DNA of 64,000 nt from the NCBI RefSeq assembly GCF_001509835.1, contig NZ_JXTJ01000010.1:124001-188000 (forward strand), given 5' to 3'. Position numbers and translations under genes: made by a program. The stretch comes from Allobosea sp. WAO (lineage in GTDB: Bacteria > Pseudomonadota > Alphaproteobacteria > Rhizobiales > Beijerinckiaceae). Shown here one piece after another: positions 33,694-44,999 of this stretch. How positions within the stretch are numbered: the stretch's first letter is position 1; each line of letters starts with the position of its first letter. The notes under the pieces are model-generated. The model was not told the origin of the DNA, did not search any database, and was given only the letters and a program-made list of their open reading frames with translations.

Positions 33694-33817
33694 GTGCCGC
33701 AATGCCGCCACTTCGCCTTGGTTTGGCAAGGTCTCGTTTAGGTTGATAGATCATTTCTTACTGCACGTGCGATGCCGCCAAGGCGCGCTCTCGCCTTTGA
33801 AAGTCCGGAGAACAGAC

Positions 33818-34318
33818 ATGCTCGCGTCCCTCGCCGCCAGCGCCCGCACCACGCGCTTCGCCGTCGCCATTCTCGGGGCGCTCGCCCTCGGCGCCTGCGC
33901 CAAAGACCAGAATGCCGACGGCTTCGGTGCCGGCGGAGCGGCGACCCCTGGCAGCGCCCAGGATTTCGTCGTCAATGTCGGCGACCGCGTCTTCTTCGAG
34001 ACCGATTCGACCGATCTGACGCCGACCGCCGTTGCCACCCTCGACAAGCAGTCGGCCTGGCTTGGCCGCTATCCGCGCTACACCTTCACCATCGAAGGCC
34101 ATGCCGACGAGCGCGGCACCCGCGAATACAACTATTCGCTCGGCGCCCGCCGCGCCCAGACGGTCCGCGACTACCTCGCCTCGCGCGGAATTCCGGGCAA
34201 CCGGATGCGCACCATCTCCTATGGCAAGGAGCGCCCGGTCGCGGTCTGCAACGACATCTCCTGCTGGTCGCAGAACCGCCGCTCGGTGACAGTGCTCGAC
34301 GCCGGCGCCGGCGTCTGA
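33818..34318 (+). CDS. pal: Peptidoglycan-associated lipoprotein Pal
   Basis: A 166-residue outer-membrane lipoprotein. A type II signal ends in ALALGAC, so Cys27 is the lipidated residue. The OmpA-like domain includes FFETDSTDLTPTAVATLDKQ, then the peptidoglycan-binding TIEGHADERGTREYNYSLGARRA and RTISYGKERPVA. It links the outer membrane to the wall and to TolB/TolA. The ATG at 33818 has CGGAG upstream. A strong terminator lies 22 bases after the stop, so cpoB may have its own promoter. Confidence 0.94.
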   Translation: MLASLAASARTTRFAVAILGALALGACAKDQNADGFGAGGAATPGSAQDFVVNVGDRVFFETDSTDLTPTAVATLDKQSAWLGRYPRYTFTIEGHADERGTREYNYSLGARRAQTVRDYLASRGIPGNRMRTISYGKERPVAVCNDISCWSQNRRSVTVLDAGAGV

Positions 34319-34339
34319 CATTCTCGATCGATCACGCAA

Positions 34340-34376
34340 GGACCGGCGCTTCCCGAAAGGAAAGCGCCGGTCCTTT
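34340..34376 (+). terminator. Terminator after pal
   Basis: A perfect 12-bp stem (GGACCGGCGCTT / AAGCGCCGGTCC) with a 10-base loop is followed by TTT. Confidence 0.85.
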
Positions 34377-34438
34377 CATATTTTGGCCGTGGTATCGGGG
34401 TGTGATAGTTTCCGGTTCCGAATAATGCGGTTTGCTTG

Positions 34439-35377
34439 ATGATGACTGGTTCGAAGCTCTTTGGTTCCGCCTCCAAGCGGCTCGGTGCTCGTTGTGGCGT
34501 TGCCGTGACGGCATTGCTGCTGGCGATCGGGGCGGCGGCGCTGCCCGCGTCGGCGCAGGATGCGGCGGACCTGCTGGTGCGTACGACACGGCTCGAGAAC
34601 CAGCTGCGTCAGCTGTCGGGGCAGATCGAGCAGCTCCAGTTCGAGAACCGGCGGCTGACCGAGCAGCTGCGCAAGTTCCAAGAAGATGTCGATTTCCGCC
34701 TTTCGGAGCGCGGCGGCTCGCGCTCCGGCGCGGCGCCGGCCTCTCCGCCGGCAGGCCAGCCGCCGCAGCCGGCGCGCCAGCGTCGCGGCGATGCCTTCGA
34801 TCCCGCCGCCAATCCCGGCTCCGCTGGCGCTCCGCGCCAGATCGGCGAGGTGATCGACGATGATTTCGCGGGCAGCTCGACCGCAGGGCAGGGGCCGCTC
34901 GACATTTCCGGCGTTGGCCGTCCGGGTCCGCAGGGCGCGCTGTCGCCGACCGCGCCGCGCGGTCCGAGCGTCGCCGCCGCAGGCCAGGCTGCCAGCTCGC
35001 GCGAAATTTACGACGTCGCCTATGCCCATGTGCTGCGCAAGGAGTATGAGCGGGCGGAGATGGGCTTTCGCGAATTCCTGCAGAGCTATCCGCGTGACCG
35101 CCTCGCGCCCGACGCCACGTTTTGGCTTGGTGAGAGCTATTTCCAGCGCCAGCGCTATCGCGAAGCGGCCGAGCAGTTCCTGAAGATCTCGCGCGATTAT
35201 CCCAAGGCCGGCAAGGGCGCCGACAGCCTGCTGAAGCTCGGTATGGCCCTGAACGGGCTCGGCGCGCGCGACCAGGCTTGCGCGACCTATGCTAAGGTCG
35301 GAGTCGACTTCCCGTCGGCCTCGAACGCGGTGCGCAAGGGCGTCGAGCGCGAGCAGAAGCGCGCTCGCTGCGCTTGA
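34439..35377 (+). CDS. cpoB: Cell division coordinator CpoB (YbgF)
   Basis: A periplasmic protein of about 312 residues. After a signal peptide ending ALPASAQ comes a trimeric coiled coil (TRLENQLRQLSGQIEQLQFENRRLTEQL, split over residues 50-85) and a long Pro/Gly-rich linker. Three TPRs follow (YDVAYAHVLRKEYERAEMGFREFL, FWLGESYFQRQRYREAAEQFL, LKLGMALNGLG). CpoB couples PBP1B activity to Tol-Pal constriction in E. coli. Candidate starts are TTG 34436, ATG 34439 and ATG 34442; the ribosome site is weak. It overlaps tilS by TTGA. Confidence 0.88.
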   Translation: MMTGSKLFGSASKRLGARCGVAVTALLLAIGAAALPASAQDAADLLVRTTRLENQLRQLSGQIEQLQFENRRLTEQLRKFQEDVDFRLSERGGSRSGAAPASPPAGQPPQPARQRRGDAFDPAANPGSAGAPRQIGEVIDDDFAGSSTAGQGPLDISGVGRPGPQGALSPTAPRGPSVAAAGQAASSREIYDVAYAHVLRKEYERAEMGFREFLQSYPRDRLAPDATFWLGESYFQRQRYREAAEQFLKISRDYPKAGKGADSLLKLGMALNGLGARDQACATYAKVGVDFPSASNAVRKGVEREQKRARCA

Positions 35378-36420
35378 GCGCGGTGCAGCCTGCAGCCGCC
35401 AAGGCGGTCGCGCTCTCCGAGGCCGAAGCCGAGGCGCTGTTCGCGCCGCTGGCCGCCGAGGAGCGCTTGCTGGTCGCGGTTTCTGGCGGTCCCGATTCCG
35501 TTGCCCTGCTCGTTCTGCTCACCGACTGGGCGCGCGCCTGTGCCGGACGGCCGGCAATCCATGCCGCAACCGTCGATCACGGCCTGCGATCTGAGGCCGC
35601 TGCCGAGGCGGCGGCGGTCGGGCTCATATGCTCTGGCCTCGCCGTCCACCATGCCGTGCTCCGCTGGGAAGGCGAGAAGCCTGGCTCCGGTTTGCAGGAG
35701 CAGGCGCGGCTGGCTCGCTATGAATTGCTGGCCGGGCAGGCGAGGGTGCTCGGAGGCGCCGTGATCGTCACCGCCCATACGCTCGACGATCAGGCCGAGA
35801 CCCTGCTGATGCGGATGGCGAAGGGCTCCGGCCCCGCAGGGCTCGTCGGCATGCGCGCGCGCACCGTCAAGGAGGGTGTGCCGCTCGCCCGCCCGCTGCT
35901 CGGCGTGGCGAAGCAGCGCCTCGTCGCCACCTGCCTGGCGCGCGGGCTCGATCATGCCAGCGATCCGTCGAACGAGGATCCGCGCTTCATCCGGGTGCGC
36001 TGGCGCGCGCTGATGCCGCAGCTCGCCGAGGAAGGGCTGACGCCGACCCGGCTCGCTCAGCTGGCTTCACGCCTGGCGCGCGCCGAACAGGCGCTCGACC
36101 AGCGGGCTGCGGGCCTGCTTCCGGCCTTGTCGACGCGCGGCGGCGACGGTTTGCGGCTCGATTTCGTCGGCCTGTGCCGCGAGCCCGACGAGATCGTGAT
36201 CCGCGTTCTGGCGCGCGCGCTGGCGGTGTCGCAGCCGGAGGCCGAGATGCGTCTCGAACGGCTGGAAAGCTGCGCCCTTGCCCTGGCCGAGGCCGCACGA
36301 CGCGGCGCGGCTCTCCGGCGTACGCTCGCCGGCTGCATGCTCCGGCTTACCGGCGACGGGGCCCTGATGGTTGCACCAGAACCGCCGCGGCGACGCGGTG
36401 TTCACCCTGAGGGGGAATGA
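35374..36420 (+). CDS. tilS: tRNA(Ile)-lysidine synthetase TilS
   Basis: A 348-residue N-type ATP pyrophosphatase that converts C34 of the minor isoleucine tRNA to lysidine so it reads AUA. The PP-loop VAVSGGPDSVALLVLL is at residues 34-49, with VDHGLRSEAAAEA, the substrate region TAHTLDDQAETLLMRM and DPSNEDPRFIRVRWR. The start is TTG 35374 within the cpoB stop, so the genes are coupled. The C-terminal domain is shorter than in E. coli TilS, as is usual for alphaproteobacteria. Confidence 0.93.
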   Translation: MSAVQPAAAKAVALSEAEAEALFAPLAAEERLLVAVSGGPDSVALLVLLTDWARACAGRPAIHAATVDHGLRSEAAAEAAAVGLICSGLAVHHAVLRWEGEKPGSGLQEQARLARYELLAGQARVLGGAVIVTAHTLDDQAETLLMRMAKGSGPAGLVGMRARTVKEGVPLARPLLGVAKQRLVATCLARGLDHASDPSNEDPRFIRVRWRALMPQLAEEGLTPTRLAQLASRLARAEQALDQRAAGLLPALSTRGGDGLRLDFVGLCREPDEIVIRVLARALAVSQPEAEMRLERLESCALALAEAARRGAALRRTLAGCMLRLTGDGALMVAPEPPRRRGVHPEGE

Positions 36421-36531
36421 GGCGAGCAAAACGCAGCCTTCCCTTGGCAAGAAGGGGATAGGCTCCTAGATTAGACCGTGAAAATCTCAGGCTCGTCCGG
36501 CATTTCCGCTGGAGAGCGGATCGGAACCCTG

Positions 36532-38457
<1,926 letters not shown>

Positions 38458-38479
38458 GGGGCTTCGGAGGCGAGAGATC

Positions 38480-38506
38480 GGGCGGCCCCACGGGCCGCCC
38501 TTTTCT
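38480..38506 (+). terminator. Terminator after ftsH
   Basis: A 9-bp perfect stem (GGGCGGCCC / GGGCCGCCC), 3-base loop and TTTTCT tail, 22 bases after the ftsH stop. Confidence 0.9.
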
Positions 38507-38678
38507 ATTGAAGGCGGGGTTTTCCCGCGTTCGCGCATCGCATTCCGCTGCAGAAGCTTGCTGCGGCGCTCGACGGATACGTTTCGTCACAATTTGTGAG
38601 AAGCTGGCCGGGCTTTCAGCCTGTATGACCACGCAAGGTAATGTCGAGCCGGCAAGGCTCAAGGGAAGAACTTCGACC

Positions 38679-40022
38679 ATGACACGCAAATACTTCGGCA
38701 CTGATGGCATTCGCGGCCGCGCCAATGGCGTGATCACGCCGGACCTCGCACTGCGGGTCGGCCAGGCGACCGGTCTTGCCTTCCGCCGCGGCGAGCATCG
38801 CCACCGTGTCGTGATCGGGAAGGATACGCGCCTCTCCGGCTACATGATCGAGAACGCCCTCGTCGCCGGCTTCACTTCGGTAGGCATGGATGTTCTGCTC
38901 CTCGGGCCGATGCCGACGCCGGCAGTCGCCATGCTGACGCGCTCGATGCGTTCCGATCTCGGGGTGATGATCTCCGCCTCGCACAACGCCTATGAGGACA
39001 ATGGCATCAAGCTGTTTGGCCCGGATGGCTACAAGCTCTCCGACGAGGTCGAGTCCGAGATTACCCGCCTGATCGATTCCGACCTCGGCAAGCAGCTTTC
39101 GGCCTCGCCGGCGCTGGGCCGGGCGAAGCGCATCGAGAGCGCGGATGCCCGCTACATCGAATTCGCCAAGCGCACTCTGCCGCGCAATCTGAGCCTGGAA
39201 GGGCTGCGGATCGTCGTCGACTGCGCCAATGGCGCTGCCTACAAGGTCGCGCCGGAGGCGCTCTGGGAGCTGGGGGCCGAGGTCATCGCCATCGGCGTCG
39301 AGCCGGACGGCTTCAACATCAACCGCGATGTCGGCTCGACCAAGCCTGATGCGCTCAGCCAGAAGGTGCGTGAGCTGCGCGCCGATGTCGGCATTGCGCT
39401 CGACGGCGATGCCGACCGCGTGCTGATCGTCGACGAGAACGGCCAGGTCGTCGATGGCGACCAGCTGATGGGCGTGATCGCGCGCAGCTGGCAGGAGGAC
39501 GGGCTGCTCTCGGCGCCGGGCATCGTCGCCACCGTGATGTCCAATCTCGGCCTGGAACGCTATCTGGCCGGGCTCGGCCTGTCGCTGGCGCGCACTGCCG
39601 TCGGCGATCGCTATGTGCTTGAGCATATGCGCGCCAACGGCTTCAATCTCGGTGGCGAGCAGTCCGGCCACATCATTCTCTCGGACTACGCGACGACGGG
39701 CGACGGGCTGGTCGCGGCACTGCAGCTGCTTGCCGTGGTCAAGCGCAAGGAGAAGCCCGTCTCCGAGGTCTGCCACTGCTTCGAGCCGCTGCCGCAGATC
39801 CTCAAGAACGTCCGCTACAAGCAGGGCCGGCCGCTGGAGGAGAAGCCGGTGGTCAGCGCCATCAAGGCGGCGGAGCAGATGCTCGGCGAGAGCGGGCGCC
39901 TTGTGATCCGGCCTTCCGGCACCGAGCCGGTGATCCGGGTGATGGCCGAGGGCGACGACCGCGATCTCGTCATGCGCGCGGTCGACGAAGTCGTCGACGC
40001 CGTGGCGAAGGCTGCGGCCTGA
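38679..40022 (+). CDS. glmM: Phosphoglucosamine mutase
   Basis: A 447-residue phosphohexomutase converting glucosamine-6-P to glucosamine-1-P for UDP-GlcNAc, peptidoglycan and LPS. N-terminus MTRKYFGTDGIRGRANG, phosphoserine loop ISASHNAYEDNGIK (Ser101), metal loop ALDGDADRVLIVDENG, sugar loop GGEQSGHIIL, and phosphate loop RPSGTEPVIRVMAEG are all present. The ATG at 38679 is preferred over upstream codons because the family starts there. The ftsH-glmM order is conserved in alphaproteobacteria. An intrinsic terminator follows about 60 bases after the stop. Confidence 0.95.
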   Translation: MTRKYFGTDGIRGRANGVITPDLALRVGQATGLAFRRGEHRHRVVIGKDTRLSGYMIENALVAGFTSVGMDVLLLGPMPTPAVAMLTRSMRSDLGVMISASHNAYEDNGIKLFGPDGYKLSDEVESEITRLIDSDLGKQLSASPALGRAKRIESADARYIEFAKRTLPRNLSLEGLRIVVDCANGAAYKVAPEALWELGAEVIAIGVEPDGFNINRDVGSTKPDALSQKVRELRADVGIALDGDADRVLIVDENGQVVDGDQLMGVIARSWQEDGLLSAPGIVATVMSNLGLERYLAGLGLSLARTAVGDRYVLEHMRANGFNLGGEQSGHIILSDYATTGDGLVAALQLLAVVKRKEKPVSEVCHCFEPLPQILKNVRYKQGRPLEEKPVVSAIKAAEQMLGESGRLVIRPSGTEPVIRVMAEGDDRDLVMRAVDEVVDAVAKAAA

Positions 40023-40081
40023 TCGCAGGCGTCCGTCCCGCGGGTGCTCCGCAGCTGACCGGCAGTACGGGAAATCATCGC

Positions 40082-40116
40082 AGCGCCGGAACCTTGCGCA
40101 GGGTTCCGGCGCTTCT
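40082..40116 (+). terminator. Terminator after glmM
   Basis: AGCGCCGGAACC pairs perfectly with GGTTCCGGCGCT around an 8-base loop, followed by TCTT. Confidence 0.8.
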
Positions 40117-40339
40117 TCGCAATGCTGGTCGCCCGATCGCGGGTTTTCGATGTCGCCTGATCTGATCAAGGTGAAGTGATCGGGCGCTTAACCTTCCAGT
40201 AACCACAGTGCTCTCGTTCATGCAAAAGTAGGGTTAGGTTTTAAGGTTAAGTGTCATTTAAGAAATCAATGGCAGGGTCTTCCCATCGGTAACTCGCGCG
40301 AGCTGCGTCCCGCCTGCGCAAACACGAAGGAACCCTGCC
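40117..40339 (+). promoter_or_regulatory. Upstream region of the outer-membrane protein gene, with CtrA-like box
   Basis: This AT-richer 220-base region has no gene. TTAA-GTGTCAT-TTAA at 40247-40261 has the exact TTAA-N7-TTAA spacing of a full CtrA box, and extra TTAACC (40189-40194) and TTAAGG (40241-40246) copies lie nearby. The box is about 80 bases before the start of the porin-like gene. Binding by CtrA, the alphaproteobacterial cell-cycle regulator, is inferred. Confidence 0.5.
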
Positions 40340-41245
40340 ATGGGCAGCCTGAAAACCCTTGCGCTTGCCGGCGTCATGGCTCTGGGTGCATCCGCCGTCG
40401 CCAAGGCTGCCGATTTCCCGATTGCGGCTCCGCCGCCTCCGCCCCCGGCACCGGAGCTACGCGGCTCGGTCGGCGGCGGCTGGTATCTGCGCGGCGATAT
40501 CGGCGTCGGCTCGCAAGGCTATGACGAGCTCGATGTGAAGGTGAACAATGCCCCGGTCATCCAGACGGCGGGCGTCACCTCCTTCAGCACGATCAACCCC
40601 GATCGCAGCTTCGCCGCCTTCGCGGGCATCGGCATCGGCTACCAGTTCAACAACTGGTTCCGCGTGGATCTGACTGGCGAGTATCGCGGCGCTTCCTTCA
40701 CCGGCCGCGACCAGCTTTCCTACAATTTCGGCATCCCGATCAACCAGACCAACAATTACCGCGCGGACATCGCGACCTTCGTTGGCCTGGTCAACGGCTA
40801 TATCGATCTGGGTACCTGGAACTGCCTGACGCCCTATCTTGGTGTCGGTGTCGGCTTCGCCAATCACAGCGTCAACGGTCTGACCGACAACGGCATCAAC
40901 CAGGCCGTTGGTGCGCCGTTCGCCAACGTCTCCTATGCCTATGGCAACACGGCCAGCGAGACCAGTTTCGCTTGGGCGCTGATGGCCGGCGTCGCCTATG
41001 ACGTGACCTCGAACCTGAAGCTCGACATCGGCTACCGCTACCTGAACATGGGTGATGGCCCGACCATCGGGCTCGCCGGCGCCAACGGCCTGCTGGTCAA
41101 TCCGAGTTCGTCGGTTCGCTTCAAGCAGATCGACAGCCACGATATCCGCATCGGCATGCGCTGGAACTTCAACGATCCGAACTGCTGCGGCCCGAAGGAA
41201 CAGCCGGTCTATGCGCCGGCGCCCCACGTGGTCCGCAAGTACTGA
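40340..41245 (+). CDS. Outer-membrane beta-barrel protein (Omp25/RopB-like)
   Basis: A 301-residue outer-membrane protein with a signal peptide ending AVAKAADF and a Pro-rich linker (APPPPPPAPELRG). The barrel alternates strands such as GWYLRGDIGVGSQGY, FAAFAGIGIGYQFNNWFRVDLTG, LTPYLGVGVGFANHS and LKLDIGYRYLNMG. It ends with the DIRIGMRWNF strand plus a short C-terminal tail. These are the surface porin-like proteins typical of Rhizobiales (Omp25/Omp31/RopB group). Function is structural and barrier-related. A CtrA-like box upstream and a terminator after the stop make it a single-gene unit. Confidence 0.85.
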   Translation: MGSLKTLALAGVMALGASAVAKAADFPIAAPPPPPPAPELRGSVGGGWYLRGDIGVGSQGYDELDVKVNNAPVIQTAGVTSFSTINPDRSFAAFAGIGIGYQFNNWFRVDLTGEYRGASFTGRDQLSYNFGIPINQTNNYRADIATFVGLVNGYIDLGTWNCLTPYLGVGVGFANHSVNGLTDNGINQAVGAPFANVSYAYGNTASETSFAWALMAGVAYDVTSNLKLDIGYRYLNMGDGPTIGLAGANGLLVNPSSSVRFKQIDSHDIRIGMRWNFNDPNCCGPKEQPVYAPAPHVVRKY

Positions 41246-41282
41246 TCAGCAAGTACTGATCCCACTCGACATCTGACGACGA

Positions 41283-41314
41283 GGCTGCGCGAACTCAATT
41301 CGCGCAGCCTTTTC
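41283..41314 (+). terminator. Terminator after the outer-membrane protein gene
   Basis: An 11-bp perfect stem (GGCTGCGCGAA / TTCGCGCAGCC) with a 5-base loop and TTTT, 37 bases after the stop. Confidence 0.9.
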
Positions 41315-41386
41315 GTTTGCGCGGCCGGCCGCACGGCGGCGAGACCGTGGAAACGCTGCTGCCGGCGACACCCAGGCCGGGCGGAC

Positions 41387-41821
41387 TCAGGAGGTCAGCC
41401 GGCCTCGCAATGCCGCTGCAACCCCCTCCAGTTCCCGTGCCGGCGGCTGGGCCGGCAGCGTGAATTCCTCGACGCCCTGCTCGAGATAGACCGCGGAGGT
41501 GATGTCGTGCCGGTGATGCATCGGTACGAGGTGGGCATGGGCGTGGTTCATATGGATGCCAGTGTAGAGCATGGCGACCCGCTCGACCGGGTAGAGCGCT
41601 TTCATCTCGCGGGCGAGGCGCTGCGAGAGCGTCATGATCTTGCCGGCGAGCGCGGGCGGAATGTCCTCGAACCAGGGAAAATGGGCGCGCGGGATCACCA
41701 GCGTATGGCCGGGCCGGATCGGATGGATGTCGAGAAAGGCGAGGACATCCTCTTCCTCATGGACGGCGTGGCAGGCGATCTCGCCGCGTGCGATCCGGCA
41801 GAACAGGCAATCGTTGGTCAT
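41387..41821 (-). CDS. HIT-family nucleotide hydrolase/transferase
   Basis: A 144-residue histidine-triad protein. The active-site motif appears as HAHAHLV in GIHMNHAHAHLVPMHH. The N-terminus carries CLFCRIARGEI and the LAFLDIHPIRPGHTLVIP core. HIT proteins cleave phosphoramidates or dinucleoside polyphosphates; the cellular substrate here is unknown. The ATG at 41821 is chosen because GGAGG lies 6 bases upstream and the family start follows. It is divergent from frmR, sharing a 103-base region that contains the FrmR-type site. Confidence 0.87.
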   Translation of the reverse strand: MTNDCLFCRIARGEIACHAVHEEEDVLAFLDIHPIRPGHTLVIPRAHFPWFEDIPPALAGKIMTLSQRLAREMKALYPVERVAMLYTGIHMNHAHAHLVPMHHRHDITSAVYLEQGVEEFTLPAQPPARELEGVAAALRGRLTS

Positions 41822-41884
41822 CCCGGCCTCCAGCACACGACCTGGCGAGCGGGTCTGCAGGCCGGGACAAGCTCAAGATTGACA

Positions 41885-41899
41885 TACTCCCCTACAGTA
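41885..41899 (+). promoter_or_regulatory. FrmR/RcnR-type operator TACT-N7-AGTA
   Basis: TACT-CCCCTAC-AGTA, 26 bases before the frmR start, matches the TACT-(G/C-rich)-AGTA architecture bound by RcnR/FrmR repressors. A second small palindrome (CTAGGCCTAG) lies just downstream. It probably controls frmR-frmA and perhaps the divergent HIT gene. Confidence 0.7.
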
Positions 41900-41924
41900 T
41901 TCTAGGCCTAGGGAATGAAATGCC

Positions 41925-42224
41925 ATGCCGCATAGTCCGGAAGAGAAGAAGCGTGCTGTCGCGCGCCTGCGCCGGATCAGGGGGCAGGCCGAGGCGCTGG
42001 AGCGCGCCGTCGAGGCCGGCACGGATTGCAGCACATTGCTGCAGCAGATCGCGGCACTGCGCGGCGCCGCCAACGGGCTGATGGCGGAAGTGCTCGAAGG
42101 CCATCTGCGCGAGACCTTCGGCCATGCGCGCGGAGGCTCGCTGGGCGGGCAGGGGGCGGCAGGCTTCGATGCCGATGCCGAGATCGACGGCATCATCAGG
42201 ACATTGCGTACCTATCTGAAATAG
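41925..42224 (+). CDS. frmR: Formaldehyde-responsive repressor FrmR
   Basis: A 99-residue all-helical CsoR/RcnR-family repressor. The residues that react with formaldehyde in E. coli FrmR are present: Pro2 after Met, and Cys35 in TDCSTLLQQI; a His at position 60 is also present. Loss of DNA binding on crosslinking would derepress frmA. It sits 32 bases upstream of the class III alcohol dehydrogenase and downstream of a TACT-N7-AGTA site. A nickel/cobalt role (RcnR) is less likely given this neighbour. Confidence 0.88.
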   Translation: MPHSPEEKKRAVARLRRIRGQAEALERAVEAGTDCSTLLQQIAALRGAANGLMAEVLEGHLRETFGHARGGSLGGQGAAGFDADAEIDGIIRTLRTYLK

Positions 42225-42256
42225 GCGCGCCGGAACCAGTTGAAGGAGGATTTGAG

Positions 42257-43369
<1,113 letters not shown>

Positions 43370-43411
43370 GCGGCCGTCTTCTCGCCTCATCGGGCGGGCA
43401 AGGAAGTAGGA

Positions 43412-43554
43412 CGTCATTCCGGGACATCGCGCAGCGATGGGCCCGGAACCCAGAAGCGATGTCGTTCGTCTAAAGGCGGATCCCCCACGCCTGCCCGGTT
43501 CCGCCTGCGGTCCTGGGTTCCGGGCTCGCCCCTGCGGGGCGCCCCGGAATGACG
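43412..43554. repeat. Palindromic intergenic repeat inside the frm cluster
   Basis: Terminal arms CGTCATTCCGGG and CCCGGAATGACG are perfectly complementary. Inner arms GGGCCCGGAACCCAG and CTGGGTTCCGGGCTC are also nearly so, giving a long cruciform of about 140 bases. It belongs to the same terminal style as the elements at 20807 and 27880. It lies between frmA and fghA. Confidence 0.8.
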
Positions 43555-43584
43555 GCGCGGCCATTCAGAACGCGGGACTGCCCT

Positions 43585-44421
43585 ATGGAACTCGTCTCCT
43601 CCTCGAAAGCCTTCGGCGGCCAGCAGCGCGTCTACCGCCATGACAGCTCGGCCTGCGCCTGCCCGATGACCTTCGCGGTCTTCCTGCCGCCGCAGGCGGA
43701 GGCGGGGCCGGTTCCCGTACTCTGGTATCTCTCGGGCCTGACCTGCACGCATCAGAACGCGATGGACAAGGGCGAGTATCGCGCCGCGGCGGCGGCCAAC
43801 GGCGTCGCCATCATCTGCCCCGACACCTCGCCGCGCGGGGAGGGCGTGCCGGACGAGCCGGAGAACTGGCAGTTCGGCTCGGGCGCCGGCTTCTATCTCG
43901 ACGCGACGCAGCCGCCTTATGCGACGAACTACCGGATGGAGAGCTATATCCGGGACGAGTTGCCGGAGCTCGTCGCCCGCGAATTGCCGCTCGACATGTC
44001 GCGCCAGGGCATCTTCGGCCATTCCATGGGCGGCCATGGCGCGATCACGCTCGCGCTGAAGAATCCCGGGCGCTACGCCTCGGTCTCGGCCTTCGCGCCG
44101 ATCACCCAGCCTTCGACCGCCGGCTGGTCGCGGCCGGCCTTCGAGAAATATCTCGGCCCGGACGAGGCGGCCTGGCGCGCCTATGACGCGACCCTGCTGA
44201 TCGCCGATGGGCATCGCGTCCCCGACCTGCTCGTCGACCAGGGCACGGCCGACGGCTTCCTGCAGGAGGGGTTGCGGCCGCAACTGCTCGAACTCGCCTG
44301 CACAACGGCCGGCATCCCGCTGACGCTGACGATGCGGGAGGGCTACGACCACTCCTACAACTTCGTCTCGACCTTCATGGCCCAGCATATCGCCTGGCAT
44401 GCCGAGCGGCTGACCGGCTGA
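43585..44421 (+). CDS. fghA: S-formylglutathione hydrolase
   Basis: A 278-residue alpha/beta-hydrolase (esterase D family) that releases formate and glutathione from S-formylglutathione. The nucleophile elbow is GHSMGGHGAI. Other family marks are YLSGLTCTHQNAM, CPDTSPRGEGVPDE, the Asp loop VDQGTADGFL and the His in EGYDHSYNFVSTFM. The ATG at 43585 begins the conserved MELVSSSKAFGG; its ribosome site is weak, and a repeat element occupies most of the space to frmA. Confidence 0.93.
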   Translation: MELVSSSKAFGGQQRVYRHDSSACACPMTFAVFLPPQAEAGPVPVLWYLSGLTCTHQNAMDKGEYRAAAAANGVAIICPDTSPRGEGVPDEPENWQFGSGAGFYLDATQPPYATNYRMESYIRDELPELVARELPLDMSRQGIFGHSMGGHGAITLALKNPGRYASVSAFAPITQPSTAGWSRPAFEKYLGPDEAAWRAYDATLLIADGHRVPDLLVDQGTADGFLQEGLRPQLLELACTTAGIPLTLTMREGYDHSYNFVSTFMAQHIAWHAERLTG

Positions 44422-44448
44422 GGAACGCTGCCCCTGCTGCGGCGTTGC

Positions 44449-44880
44449 ATGGCTGCATCAGCGGGGGATCGGGCCATGGCATCGGCAGTCTCGCCCGGGA
44501 GCGGCAAGCGCTCCCTGTTCACGCGGCTTTCGCAGGCGACGGCGCATTGGGCCGGCAAGCCGCAGACCTTCTTCGTCGCGCTCGCCATCATCCTGGTCTG
44601 GGCCGCGTCGGGGCCGTTCTTCGGCTTCAACGACACCTGGCAGCTCGTCATCAACACCTCGACGACGATCGTCACCTTCCTGATGGTCTTCATCATCCAG
44701 AACAGCCAGAACCGCGACACCGCCGCGATGCAGATCAAGCTCGACGAGCTGATTGCCAAGGTCGAGGGGGCGCGCGAGGAGCTGCTCGATCTCGAGGAAC
44801 TCGACGAGGACAAAATCGAGGCGATCCGCGGGGAGTTCGAGGCGATCGCCCGCAAGGCCCGCTCCGGAAAGCGCGGCTAG
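44449..44880 (+). CDS. Low-affinity iron permease family protein
   Basis: A 143-residue protein of the low-affinity iron permease family (named after yeast Fet4 but much smaller in bacteria). Two membrane helices (FFVALAIILVWAASGPFFGF and LVINTSTTIVTFLMVFIIQ) precede the diagnostic NSQNRDTAAMQIKLDELI, then an acidic coiled tail. Iron transport is not proven for the bacterial members. Alternative start ATG 44476 has a better GGGGGAT ribosome site. It follows fghA by 27 bases and may be in the same transcript. Confidence 0.8.
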   Translation: MAASAGDRAMASAVSPGSGKRSLFTRLSQATAHWAGKPQTFFVALAIILVWAASGPFFGFNDTWQLVINTSTTIVTFLMVFIIQNSQNRDTAAMQIKLDELIAKVEGAREELLDLEELDEDKIEAIRGEFEAIARKARSGKRG

Positions 44881-44885
44881 AGGCC

Positions 44886-44999
44886 GTGTCGGTGAGGCGC
44901 GCGAAGCCCCTGGAGGCAGCACCCGCTGCCTCCGATGGCATCCATGACATTGCCGAGCCCGAACTGCATGCCGAGCTTTGGGTCGAGGACGGTCTCTAG
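44886..44999 (+). CDS. Possible 37-residue small protein
   Basis: A short frame starting at GTG 44886, preceded by GAGG, ends at a TAG overlapping the convergent DUF1801 gene. Its acidic end (DIAEPELHAELWVEDGL) looks protein-like, but support is thin. It may be chance. Confidence 0.25.
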   Translation: MSVRRAKPLEAAPAASDGIHDIAEPELHAELWVEDGL

